DNA from: Bacteroidota bacterium
Lineage (GTDB): Bacteria > Bacteroidota > Bacteroidia > Bacteroidales > F082
DNA length: 64,000 nt
NCBI GenBank assembly: GCA_018830105.1
Contig: JAHJTC010000002.1
Span: forward strand, 19,237-83,236
Direction of reading: 5' to 3'
The notes beneath the pieces were generated by a model that saw nothing but the letters and a program-made list of their open reading frames with translations, made no database searches and was not told where the DNA came from. Positions 35,528-43,966 of the stretch are shown here, one piece after another (within the stretch, counting starts at the first letter, position 1; each line of letters starts with the position of its first letter). The position numbers and the translations under genes were made by a program.

Positions 35528-36709
35528 ATGATAAATAGAGAACATTCAGACAAAAACAACCTCATTTCAAGAATTGATTTTACAAGACTGGCAAAAATTC
35601 ATGACCAGCATTGTGTATCTATCTATGTTCCAACACACAGAGCAGGTGAAGAGGTTGATAAGAAGCAGGGCCAACTTCTTTTAAAAAACCGCATAAAAAA
35701 CCTAAAAAACAGATTAAAGGATTACAACCTAAATGAACAGGAAATTGATAATTACCTAAACCCTGTTGAAACTTTGCTAGATGATAAACATTTTTGGCGA
35801 AATCAATCAGATTGCCTTGTTCTCTTCCTAAATAAACAAGGATTGAAGTATTTTACCTTACCCATCCATCATGATGCTTTCACTTATATATCTGATCATT
35901 TTTATCTACTTCCGCTTATTCAGATGTTTAATGGTGACGGAAAGTTCTATCTGTTAAATTTAAGCCTTCAGGATGTAAAACTTTACGAATGCACAAGGCA
36001 TAGTATTGCTGAAGTATTTGTTGAAAATCTGCTGCCTGAAAAATTAGAAGAGGTCGTAGGTTTTGATTATAAGGAAAAATCTATTCAATTTAGGAGTGGA
36101 CAGGGTGGAAAAGCCGAAGTTACATACCACGGTCAAGGTGCTGGCAAAGATGACAAAAATGTTGAAGTTGAAAAGTTTATAAGGGCTGTGGATTCCGGAC
36201 TAATGGACTTAATAAAAGATCAAAAAGCACCACTCGTTCTTGCTTCAGTTGACCATTATTACCCGATATACAAAAACATCACAGCCTATGCACACTTAAA
36301 TGATCAGCATATTGGAGGAAACCATGAAAAAACAGATCCAACGATTTTACATGAAATGGCTTGGCCATTGGTTGAAGACCATTTTCTGCATAGTAAACGT
36401 AAATACATAAACCTAACCAGAGACCATTCAGCCGATGATAAAACTTTATTAGACATAAACGATATTATTCCTGCTGCGATTGATGGCAGGATAGAAGCAT
36501 TGTTTATTCAAAAATCAAAAGACAGATATGGCATTTATGACAGTGTGAACAGATCGCTGATTATTGACGAAAACAGCAATTCAAACCAAACATCCCTTTT
36601 TAACCTGGCAGCAACACATACCTGGATGCAGGGAGGTTATGTTTATATTTCCGAAAAAGACGAAATGCCATTTAAGATCAGTAATATCAATGCATTGCTA
36701 AGATACTGA
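35528..36709 (+). CDS. baeRF-type (release-factor-1-like) protein
   Basis: The 393-residue soluble protein has the layout of bacterial archaeo-eukaryotic release-factor homologues (baeRF3/7 type). The N-terminal domain reads CVSIYVPTHRAGEEVDKKQGQLLLKNRIK. The middle domain has the strand pattern FYLLNLSLQDVKLYECTRHSI. A loop YHGQGAGKDD is followed by a helix (VEKFIRAVDSGLMDLI) and APLVLASVDHYYPIYKNI. The C-terminus ends in the L7Ae-like GRIEALFIQKS. These proteins are proposed to act on stalled or hibernating ribosomes; no biochemical role is proven. It sits between the PRC/ChaB group and the encapsulin genes. Confidence 0.65.
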   Translation: MINREHSDKNNLISRIDFTRLAKIHDQHCVSIYVPTHRAGEEVDKKQGQLLLKNRIKNLKNRLKDYNLNEQEIDNYLNPVETLLDDKHFWRNQSDCLVLFLNKQGLKYFTLPIHHDAFTYISDHFYLLPLIQMFNGDGKFYLLNLSLQDVKLYECTRHSIAEVFVENLLPEKLEEVVGFDYKEKSIQFRSGQGGKAEVTYHGQGAGKDDKNVEVEKFIRAVDSGLMDLIKDQKAPLVLASVDHYYPIYKNITAYAHLNDQHIGGNHEKTDPTILHEMAWPLVEDHFLHSKRKYINLTRDHSADDKTLLDINDIIPAAIDGRIEALFIQKSKDRYGIYDSVNRSLIIDENSNSNQTSLFNLAATHTWMQGGYVYISEKDEMPFKISNINALLRY

Positions 36710-36807
36710 GCTGCATTTTGATATGCCTCATAAATATTCCGACGCAATTATCTCTTGAGTTTGACAACAAAACTGATTTAATACAGTATCAAAATCAATA
36801 GCAAACC

Positions 36808-36851
36808 TTGATCTGCATCAATTTATTAGAACAACAAAACTTATTACTTTG
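36808..36851 (+). promoter_or_regulatory. Perfect FNR box plus -7 element upstream of encFtn
   Basis: TTGATCTGCATCAA (36808-36821) is an exact TTGATnnnnATCAA palindrome. TTACTTTG (36844-36851) is a one-mismatch -7 element. The box centre would lie about 41-43 bases before transcription start, the position from which CRP/FNR proteins act as class II activators. The likely binder is the receiver-CRP regulator at 31590. Confidence 0.65.
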
Positions 36852-36918
36852 CTAATAACTTAATTTGGTATCGAATACATCAGTATTCACCTATTCAATA
36901 AACAGAAAAACTAGCATT

Positions 36919-37215
36919 ATGGACAATTATCATGAAAGTAGCAATGAACTCTCAAAAGAAACCAAGGACTTTGTACGTGCCCTGAATTCAATGAAAGAAG
37001 AAGTTGAAGCAATTGACTGGTATCAGCAACGAATCGATGGCGCCAGTGACCAGCAGCTAAAAAAAATATTAAAACACAACCGTGATGAAGAAATAGAACA
37101 TACTTGTATGTTGCTGGAATGGTTGAGAAGGAATATGGATGGATGGGACGAACAATTAAAGATATATTTAAACACTACAGTTGATATTACAAAAGCTGAA
37201 GAAAAAAATAAATAA
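36919..37215 (+). CDS. Encapsulated ferritin (EncFtn)
   Basis: The 98-residue protein is counted from ATG 36919; an earlier in-frame start at 36865 adds 18 residues with no family match. EncFtn proteins are half-ferritins that form ring-like decamers, with the di-iron ferroxidase site at the dimer interface, and mineralise iron inside an encapsulin shell. The helix pair KEEVEAIDWYQQRID and HNRDEEIEHTCMLLEWLRRN matches the Rhodospirillum rubrum protein, with Glu28, Trp34, Glu58 and His61 at the iron site. The tail stops at TKAEEKNK with no recognisable cargo-loading peptide (LTVGSL-like). It sits seven bases upstream of the shell gene. Confidence 0.88.
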   Translation: MDNYHESSNELSKETKDFVRALNSMKEEVEAIDWYQQRIDGASDQQLKKILKHNRDEEIEHTCMLLEWLRRNMDGWDEQLKIYLNTTVDITKAEEKNK

Positions 37216-37222
37216 AACAGAA

Positions 37223-38032
37223 ATGGATATTTTAAAAAGAGAAATGGCTCCAGTTACAGACACAGCCTGGAAAGAAATAGCAAATCAAACAGACACAGTT
37301 TTAACTAATTACCTTACTGCCAGAAAATTTGTTGACATTGACGGCCCAAATGGGTTTGATTTTTCGGCCGTATCAACAGGCCGCCTCACTGTTCCTAAAA
37401 AGAAGATGAAAGATGGAGTTAATTATGGCATACGTTCTATATTACCTCTTGTCGAAGTAAGGAAACCTTTTGAGTTGGATCTATGGGAATTGGACAATAT
37501 CAATAGGGGTGCTAAAGACGTTGACCTTGAACCACTTGAAAAAGCTGTAAAGCAAATTGCCGGATTTGAGGAAAATACTATTTATATGGGACTTAGCGAA
37601 GCTGGAATAAAAGGCTTGTCCGAAAACAATCATTACGGACAGGTTTTTCTACCTGATAAGGTGGAAAATATTATCAAGTTCCTTGGTGCCCAAATCAACG
37701 TTCTACAGCGAAATGCTGTTGAAGGTCCATATACTTTAGTCCTTACAGAAAAATATTGGCTTGAACTGATCAATCTTGTAGACGGCTACCCATTGATCAA
37801 GCAATTAACTGAATTGCTTGGTGGCAAAATAATAGTCAACGACCACTGCGACAAATCCTTTCTGGTATCTGAAAGAGGCGGAGACTTTGAGTTAACCCTC
37901 GGACAGGATGTTTCGGTGGGATATGAAGCCCATGATACTCAAAAAGTAAAACTCTATTTAACCGAGTCATTTACTTTCAGAATTTTATCACCAGAAGCTA
38001 TTGTCGTAATCTCCAGCAAAAATACAGCCTGA
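37223..38032 (+). CDS. Encapsulin nanocompartment shell protein (family 1)
   Basis: The 269-residue HK97-fold shell protein should assemble into a 60-subunit T=1 cage of about 24 nm, judging by its length and close match to the Thermotoga maritima encapsulin (265 residues). Matching segments are DILKREMAPVTDTAWKEI, RKFVDIDGPNGFDFSAV, LPLVEVRKPFELDLWELDN, GPYTLVLTEKYW, VVSERGGDFELTLGQD in the form FLVSERGGDFELTLGQD, and VKLYLTESFTFRILSPEA. ATG 37223 gives the family N-terminus, which faces the cage interior. The open frame continues upstream to a TTG at 37181. It is coupled to encFtn and 209 bases before the reductase. Confidence 0.95.
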   Translation: MDILKREMAPVTDTAWKEIANQTDTVLTNYLTARKFVDIDGPNGFDFSAVSTGRLTVPKKKMKDGVNYGIRSILPLVEVRKPFELDLWELDNINRGAKDVDLEPLEKAVKQIAGFEENTIYMGLSEAGIKGLSENNHYGQVFLPDKVENIIKFLGAQINVLQRNAVEGPYTLVLTEKYWLELINLVDGYPLIKQLTELLGGKIIVNDHCDKSFLVSERGGDFELTLGQDVSVGYEAHDTQKVKLYLTESFTFRILSPEAIVVISSKNTA

Positions 38033-38139
38033 ATCAGCTGAAAAGGCATTGACTGAAACAATGAATATAGTTTTAAATCACTAAAATTAATTTATTGAAA
38101 GAATAAAAAGCTGGAGGTGGAAACACAACAAACATATGC

Positions 38140-38158
38140 TTTCAGTATATCACTGAAA
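38140..38158. promoter_or_regulatory. 7-bp inverted repeat upstream of the reductase
   Basis: TTTCAGT / ACTGAAA are separated by ATATC, in the 209-base gap between the encapsulin gene and the reductase. There is no T-run, so it is more likely an operator or transcript hairpin than a terminator. Confidence 0.35.
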
Positions 38159-38241
38159 ACATTAAGTGTTTATTACACAAAAATAATTATTGAATTTTCT
38201 GCATCAAAAATATTATTTAATAAACATAAAACCACAGACAA

Positions 38242-38913
38242 ATGAAAAAACATAACGTGAAAATATTGGAATCTTTTTTTGTTACCCACGACGTAAAGAG
38301 CTTTATCGTTGAGCGGCCAGAAGATTATATGTTTGAACCGGGCCAGGCAACCGAAGTTTCCATTAACAAAAATGGGTGGAAAGAAGAAAAACGACCTTTT
38401 ACCTTTACCAATCTGCCAGAGGACAATTTTTTACAGTTCATTATTAAATCATACCCTGAACACAAAGGTGTTACTAAAGAAATTCACACCTTGAATGTAG
38501 GTGATGAGCTTATCCTGCATGATGTTTTCGGAACCATCACCTACCAGAGAAAAGGATTATTTATCGCTGGAGGGGCAGGTATTACACCATTTATTTCAAT
38601 TTTCAGAAATCTCAAAAAAACTGATAGACTTATTGGCAACCGCTTGATTTTTGCTAATAAAACCAAAGAAGATATTATTCTTCAAAAAGAGCTTGGAGGC
38701 TTATTTGGCAATGATTTTATAAATATTCTTTCGGAAGAAAATCATGATGATTTTCAGCATGGAACAGTCACGAAGGATTTTTTGAAGAAAAACATGAACG
38801 AACGGGCTGAAAACTTCTACGTATGTGGACCGGAGCCCATGAATGAAGCTGTAATTGAACAGCTTACCGACTTAGGTATAACTCAAAAATCAATAATAAA
38901 AGAGGGATTATAA
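38242..38913 (+). CDS. FAD/NAD(P)H ferredoxin-reductase-like flavoprotein
   Basis: The 223-residue protein has the ferredoxin-NADP reductase fold without a 2Fe-2S domain. The FAD-binding strand is RPFTFTN, and the NAD(P) pyrophosphate loop is GGAGITPFISIF. The C-terminal nicotinamide loop FYVCGPEPMNEAVIEQL lies near residues 195-212. Such enzymes move electrons from NAD(P)H to flavodoxin, ferredoxin or free ferric iron. Its position right after EncFtn and the shell suggests a reductase that mobilises stored iron, but this is inference; no export or cargo signal is visible. Confidence 0.8.
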   Translation: MKKHNVKILESFFVTHDVKSFIVERPEDYMFEPGQATEVSINKNGWKEEKRPFTFTNLPEDNFLQFIIKSYPEHKGVTKEIHTLNVGDELILHDVFGTITYQRKGLFIAGGAGITPFISIFRNLKKTDRLIGNRLIFANKTKEDIILQKELGGLFGNDFINILSEENHDDFQHGTVTKDFLKKNMNERAENFYVCGPEPMNEAVIEQLTDLGITQKSIIKEGL

Positions 38914-38922
38914 ACAATTGTG

Positions 38923-39126
38923 ATGGACACCGAAAAAGATTTATATGCCGAAATAGGGCAAATGATAACAGAGATTCAGACAAATTATACTGAATTGGTG
39001 AAGTATTTGGATGAAATGCCCGACACACTTCCTGACAAAGGAAAAGGACAACTAGACCTTGAGGCATTAATAAAATACCGTAATTCACTCAAAGAAATGC
39101 TTCTAAATTATCATATAAAGCACTAA
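38923..39126 (+). CDS. Small helical protein, unknown
   Basis: This 67-residue soluble protein (MDTEKDLYAEIGQMITEIQ..., ending LLNYHIKH) is predicted mostly helical. No family is recognised. ATG 38923 is chosen over the overlapping GTG at 38920. It lies nine bases after the reductase and 12 before the stress protein, so it is in one operon with them. No Cys is present. Confidence 0.5.
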   Translation: MDTEKDLYAEIGQMITEIQTNYTELVKYLDEMPDTLPDKGKGQLDLEALIKYRNSLKEMLLNYHIKH

Positions 39127-39138
39127 TAATTTTAAATA

Positions 39139-39999
39139 ATGAAAACAATTTTAATTAGCGATATTGGAGGGGAGCAAGAGACAATCATACCATATGCTTT
39201 GAATTTCACAAAACATATTGACAATTCAATCAGCATTATTCATGCAGTAGACTCTCGTATGCAACATGCTGTAAGCAGTGCATATGCTGATTCGCAAAGC
39301 TTTGAAGTGGGGAGCAAACTCTCTTATGAAGAAATTTTGGAACGGAAAAAGCATCATACAAGGCAATCGCTTGATAAAATTCTAAGTAAAGAAGCTTCGA
39401 GATTAAATTTCCCATTGAAGGTAAATACCCTTGTTGAAGAAAGTACCATTGAAAATATGCTTAGTAATGAACTTGATGCGGATAAAACAGCACTTATTAT
39501 TGGCACCTCAAAATTAAAAGGCACTATAGTCAGCGATCTTGAGGAGTTCTTCGAAACAACAAGGAAGTTTAATAGTCTTTCTTTGATTGTTCCCCCAGAA
39601 TATAGTTTTTCTACGCCAAAAAATGCACTTATTCAATTTGATTTTAATCAGGGAATCAATGATAGAATCTATAAAGTGCTGGAACTATTAAAAGCTTTTG
39701 ATTCTTTGATTAGCGTGCTAGGCGCGACAGAACAGGATAAACATAAAGAAATGATAATTAAAGGTGAAGCCTGGCAAAAAGAAGCTGATAATTATATGAA
39801 GTCCTCACTTCGAATCACTACCAACATAGTGGTTGGAAGTGAAAATACAAACACGCTTTTGGATTTTATACAACGGAATAACTACGATTTAGTGGCCATC
39901 CCTAATAAAATGAAATTATCAACCGGGATAAATTTTATGTCAAGGGATACATCCAATCAACTGATTGACAAACTAAATATACCTATATTGCTATATTAA
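39139..39999 (+). CDS. Tandem universal stress protein (UspA-like)
   Basis: The 286-residue protein has two Usp-like halves, each starting with a strand and Asp/loop region (MKTILISDIGGEQETIIPYALNFTKHID; KNALIQFDFNQGINDRIYKVLELLKAF). The N-terminal half ends in DKTALIIGTSKLKGTI; the C-terminal half ends in DLVAIPNKMKLSTGINFMSRDTSNQLIDKLNIPILLY. The ATP-binding G-x2-G-x9-G-[ST] signature is not clear in either half, so it may be the non-ATP-binding type. It lies 12 bases after the small helical gene. Confidence 0.75.
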   Translation: MKTILISDIGGEQETIIPYALNFTKHIDNSISIIHAVDSRMQHAVSSAYADSQSFEVGSKLSYEEILERKKHHTRQSLDKILSKEASRLNFPLKVNTLVEESTIENMLSNELDADKTALIIGTSKLKGTIVSDLEEFFETTRKFNSLSLIVPPEYSFSTPKNALIQFDFNQGINDRIYKVLELLKAFDSLISVLGATEQDKHKEMIIKGEAWQKEADNYMKSSLRITTNIVVGSENTNTLLDFIQRNNYDLVAIPNKMKLSTGINFMSRDTSNQLIDKLNIPILLY

Positions 40000-40033
40000 T
40001 TTTTTTGAATTAAAATAGACAAAAAAGAATATT

Positions 40034-40360
40034 ATGATGGAATTAAAAGAAAGAAATTGCGTTCCTCTGAGTGAAGGAACAGCTGCAATGAAAAAAGAAG
40101 AGATCGAACGATATAAAAAACAGCTTCTAACAGAATGGTTGGTCATCAAAGCCGAGAAACTCAAAAAAAAATTTCTGTTCGAGAACTACAAAAGGGCCAT
40201 GGCTTTTGTGCAGGAAGTCGCTTTAATTGCTGAGAAAGAAAACCACCATCCTGATATTTGTATTTACTACACCACAGTTGAAATTGAATTGACAACACAT
40301 GATGCAGGTGGATTATCAATAAATGATTTTATCATTGCAGCAAAAATTGAGGATTTGTAG
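40034..40360 (+). CDS. Pterin-4a-carbinolamine dehydratase
   Basis: The 108-residue protein matches the PCD/DCoH family: the active-site pair in ENHHPDICIYYTTVEIELTTHDAGGLSINDF, with the conserved HHPD and THDAGGL motifs, and an N-terminal helical half. The enzyme dehydrates 4a-hydroxytetrahydrobiopterin. No aromatic amino acid hydroxylase is nearby. In such genomes PCD is often of unclear use; a molybdopterin-related role has been suggested for orphan PCDs. The start is ATG 40034 or 40037. It is in line with the Usp gene (34-base gap). Confidence 0.85.
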   Translation: MMELKERNCVPLSEGTAAMKKEEIERYKKQLLTEWLVIKAEKLKKKFLFENYKRAMAFVQEVALIAEKENHHPDICIYYTTVEIELTTHDAGGLSINDFIIAAKIEDL

Positions 40361-40872
40361 GCACTTTATTAACCTGAGTTCGATATAAAAATAATGGCTC
40401 AGACCGCTTATAAATTAATTGGTTGCAAGGAATATTTGCGAAGGCATAGCGAGCTATGGCTAGCATATATAACGCTGAAAAACAGATGTATATAAGTTGA
40501 AATTACTGTGTTACGTTAAACTCATGCTGACACAATGAATGCCTGGATAATGATTTAGAGCTCAATCAATAAAGCATAGACAAAATAATAGTTATCGACA
40601 CTTAGTCTGTCCAGATTTTTTTAATCAAATAAATGATGTCAAAAAAAGAGTTTTTTGTGTAGAACAAACACATGCTGGAGACGGTTTCCATCGCCGATGG
40701 CAGTAAAAACAAAGCTCACTTTATGATTTGTACTACCGCATTATTAAAACTTGTCGTAGCACTCTGTAAATAAAAATATTTACTACTAAAAGCAGTCTCA
40801 AATATACAGTTTTGGGGTTTAAGCCTAAAAAATGCCCTAAAAACACTTTACTAATTAATTAAAAAACAAAAG
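40361..40872. other. 512-base noncoding gap with repeats
   Basis: It holds the second copy of the 29-bp hairpin repeat (40374-40402) and a short hairpin CATAG-CGAG-CTATG near 40465. No open frame with coding character and no tRNA is seen. GTCTGTCC near 40604 recalls the end of the element at 35293. Confidence 0.45.
40374..40402. repeat. 29-bp hairpin repeat, copy B
   Basis: It begins CTGAGTTCGAT and ends GGCTCAG, the same length as copy A at 34481-34509. Differences are confined to the AT-rich centre. It sits 14 bases after the pterin dehydratase stop. Confidence 0.55.
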
Positions 40873-41442
40873 ATGAAAAAACTAAAATTATTTACAACAG
40901 GAATAAGTATAATTGGAATAATGATATTTCTTCAAGCTTGCGCTTACAACATTGAAGAAACCACACACGAAGAAAATGATGAATCAGCTACCCTGACAAC
41001 GAATGCCCTATGTGTTCTTAATCCAACGGAAGGCAATCAGGTCACAGGAATAGTAAGATTCAATGAAACTGAATCAGGAATAAAGATAATAGCTGATATA
41101 GAAGGGCTAACACCTGGAAAGCATGGCTTCCACATCCACGAATATGGCGACTGTTCAAAACCAGATGGCACATCAGCCGGTGGTCATTTTAATCCTGAAA
41201 ACAAAGCTCATGGTGCTTTATCGGATGTTGTAAGACATGTTGGAGACCTTGGCAATTTGGTTGCAGATGAAAATGGAATTGCTCATCTCGAAATAACTGA
41301 TACCCTAATAAGCATGAGTGGCTCTAATTCAATTATTGGAAAGGGAATAATTGTACATGCAGGTGAAGACGATTTAAAATCACAACCCACGGGAGCTGCC
41401 GGAGCAAGAGTAGCTTGTGGTGTAATTGGAGTGGCAAAATAA
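40873..41442 (+). CDS. sodC: Cu/Zn superoxide dismutase, lipoprotein
   Basis: The 189-residue protein has a lipoprotein signal ending LQAC (Cys23), so it is anchored in the envelope facing the periplasm. The Cu/Zn SOD motifs GKHGFHIHEYGDC, GGHFNPENKAHG, RHVGDLGNLVAD and the C-terminal GAAGARVACGVIG supply the Cu/Zn His ligands, the Zn Asp and the structural disulfide. It dismutates superoxide to peroxide and oxygen outside the cytosol. A copper-exporting ATPase follows on the same strand. Confidence 0.92.
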   Translation: MKKLKLFTTGISIIGIMIFLQACAYNIEETTHEENDESATLTTNALCVLNPTEGNQVTGIVRFNETESGIKIIADIEGLTPGKHGFHIHEYGDCSKPDGTSAGGHFNPENKAHGALSDVVRHVGDLGNLVADENGIAHLEITDTLISMSGSNSIIGKGIIVHAGEDDLKSQPTGAAGARVACGVIGVAK

Positions 41443-41537
41443 AATGCCTTAACGCAAAATGAATCTCATCACAAAATGTAATCTGTCCCAGAGATACATG
41501 TTTCGTTTTAACATTTTGATCTAAATAAGAATTAATT

Positions 41538-43562
41538 ATGAATGAGCATTCAAATCAACATCAAGAGTACAAAAATCATAAAGAACATACTGATCACAAT
41601 CATCACGAACACCATGCGATGATGATTTTAGATTTCCGAAAGCGCTTTTGGGTTTCAATTTGTATAACAGCTCCCATACTTGTACTCTCACCCATGATTC
41701 AGAATCTGTTGGGGTATCAGCTTGTGTTCAGTTATTCAGCTTATGTGCTTTTCGCCTTCTCAACATTCGTTTACTTTTATGGTGGTTGGCCTTTTCTAAC
41801 TGGATTGGTAGATGAATTGAAAAAGAAACAGCCGGGTATGATGACCCTTATTGCCGTGGCTATAACAGTGGCTTTTGGTTATAGTTCGGCAACCACTTTC
41901 GGCCTGGAAGGGAAAAAATTCTTTTGGGAGCTGGCCACCTTAATTGATGTCATGTTGTTAGGTCATTGGATTGAAATGAAATCTGTGATGGGCGCCTCCC
42001 GCTCTCTGCAAAAACTGGTTGCGATGATGCCAGATAAAGCCCACTTATTATTGGATAAAGGCGACATAAAAGATGTGAAAGTGGACACTTTGAAAGAAAA
42101 TGATTTGGTAATGGTACGTCCCGGAGAAAAAATCCCGGTAGATGGAATCATTACAGAAGGTGAAAGTTCCATTAACGAATCCATGGTTACCGGTGAATCA
42201 AAACCAGTGCAAAAAGGCAAAGACAAAAAAGTTATTGGCGGCACTGTTAACGGAAACGGATCCTTAAAAGTGAAGGTTCAACAAGTAGGTGAAGATGCAT
42301 ACCTGAGCAAGGTGATTAGTATGGTGCGTAACGCACAAAACAAAAAATCAAAAACCCAGCATTTAGCTGACCGAATTGCTTTTTGGTTAACCATAATCGC
42401 CCTTACAGTGGGAGTTGGCACACTAACTACCTGGCTTCTCCTTGGCCAACCATTTGTTTTTGCGCTTGAACGCATGGCCAGTGTAATGGTAATTACTTGT
42501 CCGCATGCTCTGGGACTCGCTGTACCGCTTGTTGTGGCCATTTCAACATCCATTTCAGCACAAAATGGATTGTTAATTCGCAATCGCACAGCCTTTGAAA
42601 ATTCACGAAAAATAAGCCTTATCGCTTTTGACAAAACAGGTACCCTAACCAAAGGAAATTTTGGAGTAACCCGCTACGATTCCCTATTTCAAGAATTAGA
42701 TGCTGAGGAAATACTGGCGCTTGCCGGAGCACTCGAAGCCAAATCTGAGCATCCTTTAGCTATTGGGATAATGGATAAATTAAAACAAAAGGACATTAAA
42801 GTGTCTGAAGCTGAAAATTTTAATGCCATAACCGGTAAAGGAATTGAAGCAGACGTAAAAAATAAAAAAGTAAAGGTCGTAAGTCCGGGTTATTTAAAGG
42901 ATAATAATATTGACATACCGGATAAAGCTTTTAAAAATAATCAGGAAACTGTCGTTTTCGTATTAGTCGATGATACCTTAGTAGGTTTTATTGCCATGGC
43001 AGATGAAATACGCGAAGAATCTGTTGAGGCTGTAAAAACGCTGAAATCCAATGGCATGAAAGTTTATATGATGACAGGTGACAACGAAAAAGTTGCTAAA
43101 AGTGTTAGTGAAGAATTGGGATTAGACGGCTATTTTGCAGAAGTTTTACCTGACCAAAAACTAGAAAAAGTAAAAGAATTCAAACAAAATGGTGAGTTCG
43201 TCGCTATGACAGGCGATGGAATCAATGATGCTCCCGCACTTGCAACAGCAAATGTTGGCATTGCCGTAGGTTCAGGTACCGATGTCGCCGCTGAAACAGC
43301 AGATATAATACTAGTAAACAGCAATCCGAAAGATATTGCATCTTTAGTGCTGTTTGGTAAAGAAACCTATAAAAAAATGATACAGAATTTCATTTGGGCA
43401 ACAGGATACAACCTTGTGGCAATTCCACTGGCTGCCGGAGTTCTCTATAATTCCGGAATACTTATAAATCCTGCTCTAGGCGCTGTACTAATGAGTATGA
43501 GTACTATAATAGTTGCTATAAATGCACAATTACTGAAACGTAAATTACACATAAACAACTAA
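41538..43562 (+). CDS. copB: CopB-type copper-translocating P-type ATPase
   Basis: The 674-residue P1B-type ATPase has a His-rich N-terminus ([20 protein letters not shown]) instead of CxxC heavy-metal domains. Motifs are TGES in the actuator, DKTGTLT phosphorylation (Asp369 region), [10 protein letters not shown] and a transmembrane metal site CPH in [18 protein letters not shown] defines the CopB/P1B-3 group, which exports copper. It probably clears the excess copper that would otherwise follow from the copper-requiring sodC product upstream. Intergenic spacing is 95 bases. Confidence 0.9.
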   Translation: MNEHSNQHQEYKNHKEHTDHNHHEHHAMMILDFRKRFWVSICITAPILVLSPMIQNLLGYQLVFSYSAYVLFAFSTFVYFYGGWPFLTGLVDELKKKQPGMMTLIAVAITVAFGYSSATTFGLEGKKFFWELATLIDVMLLGHWIEMKSVMGASRSLQKLVAMMPDKAHLLLDKGDIKDVKVDTLKENDLVMVRPGEKIPVDGIITEGESSINESMVTGESKPVQKGKDKKVIGGTVNGNGSLKVKVQQVGEDAYLSKVISMVRNAQNKKSKTQHLADRIAFWLTIIALTVGVGTLTTWLLLGQPFVFALERMASVMVITCPHALGLAVPLVVAISTSISAQNGLLIRNRTAFENSRKISLIAFDKTGTLTKGNFGVTRYDSLFQELDAEEILALAGALEAKSEHPLAIGIMDKLKQKDIKVSEAENFNAITGKGIEADVKNKKVKVVSPGYLKDNNIDIPDKAFKNNQETVVFVLVDDTLVGFIAMADEIREESVEAVKTLKSNGMKVYMMTGDNEKVAKSVSEELGLDGYFAEVLPDQKLEKVKEFKQNGEFVAMTGDGINDAPALATANVGIAVGSGTDVAAETADIILVNSNPKDIASLVLFGKETYKKMIQNFIWATGYNLVAIPLAAGVLYNSGILINPALGAVLMSMSTIIVAINAQLLKRKLHINN

Positions 43563-43813
43563 ATAATTCATTGTATGAAGTACTATATCGATCAAGCATT
43601 TTTTTATCCTTGAGTAAATCAGATGGTTCTTTTTAACCCGGCAAGTAAGCTGCCATAGTGCCTAAAATCTGCGCCAGTTTTTTAGCTGCATCGATGACAG
43701 ACACAACAGACAGGCTTGTTATAGTAGGTCGAGAGTACCGAAAAGTTCAGTAGGTTTAATAGACGATTGGTTTTTACTTCCGCCTGACTCGTTTGGTTAC
43801 CGCTGTTTTTTTT

Positions 43814-43883
43814 GCGTTAATTTTCGCCATCTCCGGGTAGCTCTTCATCTGCGTTAATCCTTGCTATCAGCGGGAAACTCTTC
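43814..43883 (+). repeat. Two degenerate 33-bp direct repeats
   Basis: Units 43814-43846 and 43851-43883 (period 37) both start GCGTTAAT and end CTCTTC with about two-thirds identity in between. Confidence 0.45.
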
Positions 43884-43966
43884 TTGTAATTTTTTATTCG
43901 ACATAAATAGATCAAGATAAACCAGAGCTTCTGAATAGATAAAATCTAAAAAAAACCGTGAAAGTG

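Noticed and set aside
38190..38207. ATCAA half-site before the reductase as a third FNR box
   Set aside because: Only the right half (CTGCATCAA) matches. The left half is absent and spacing to any -7 element is wrong.
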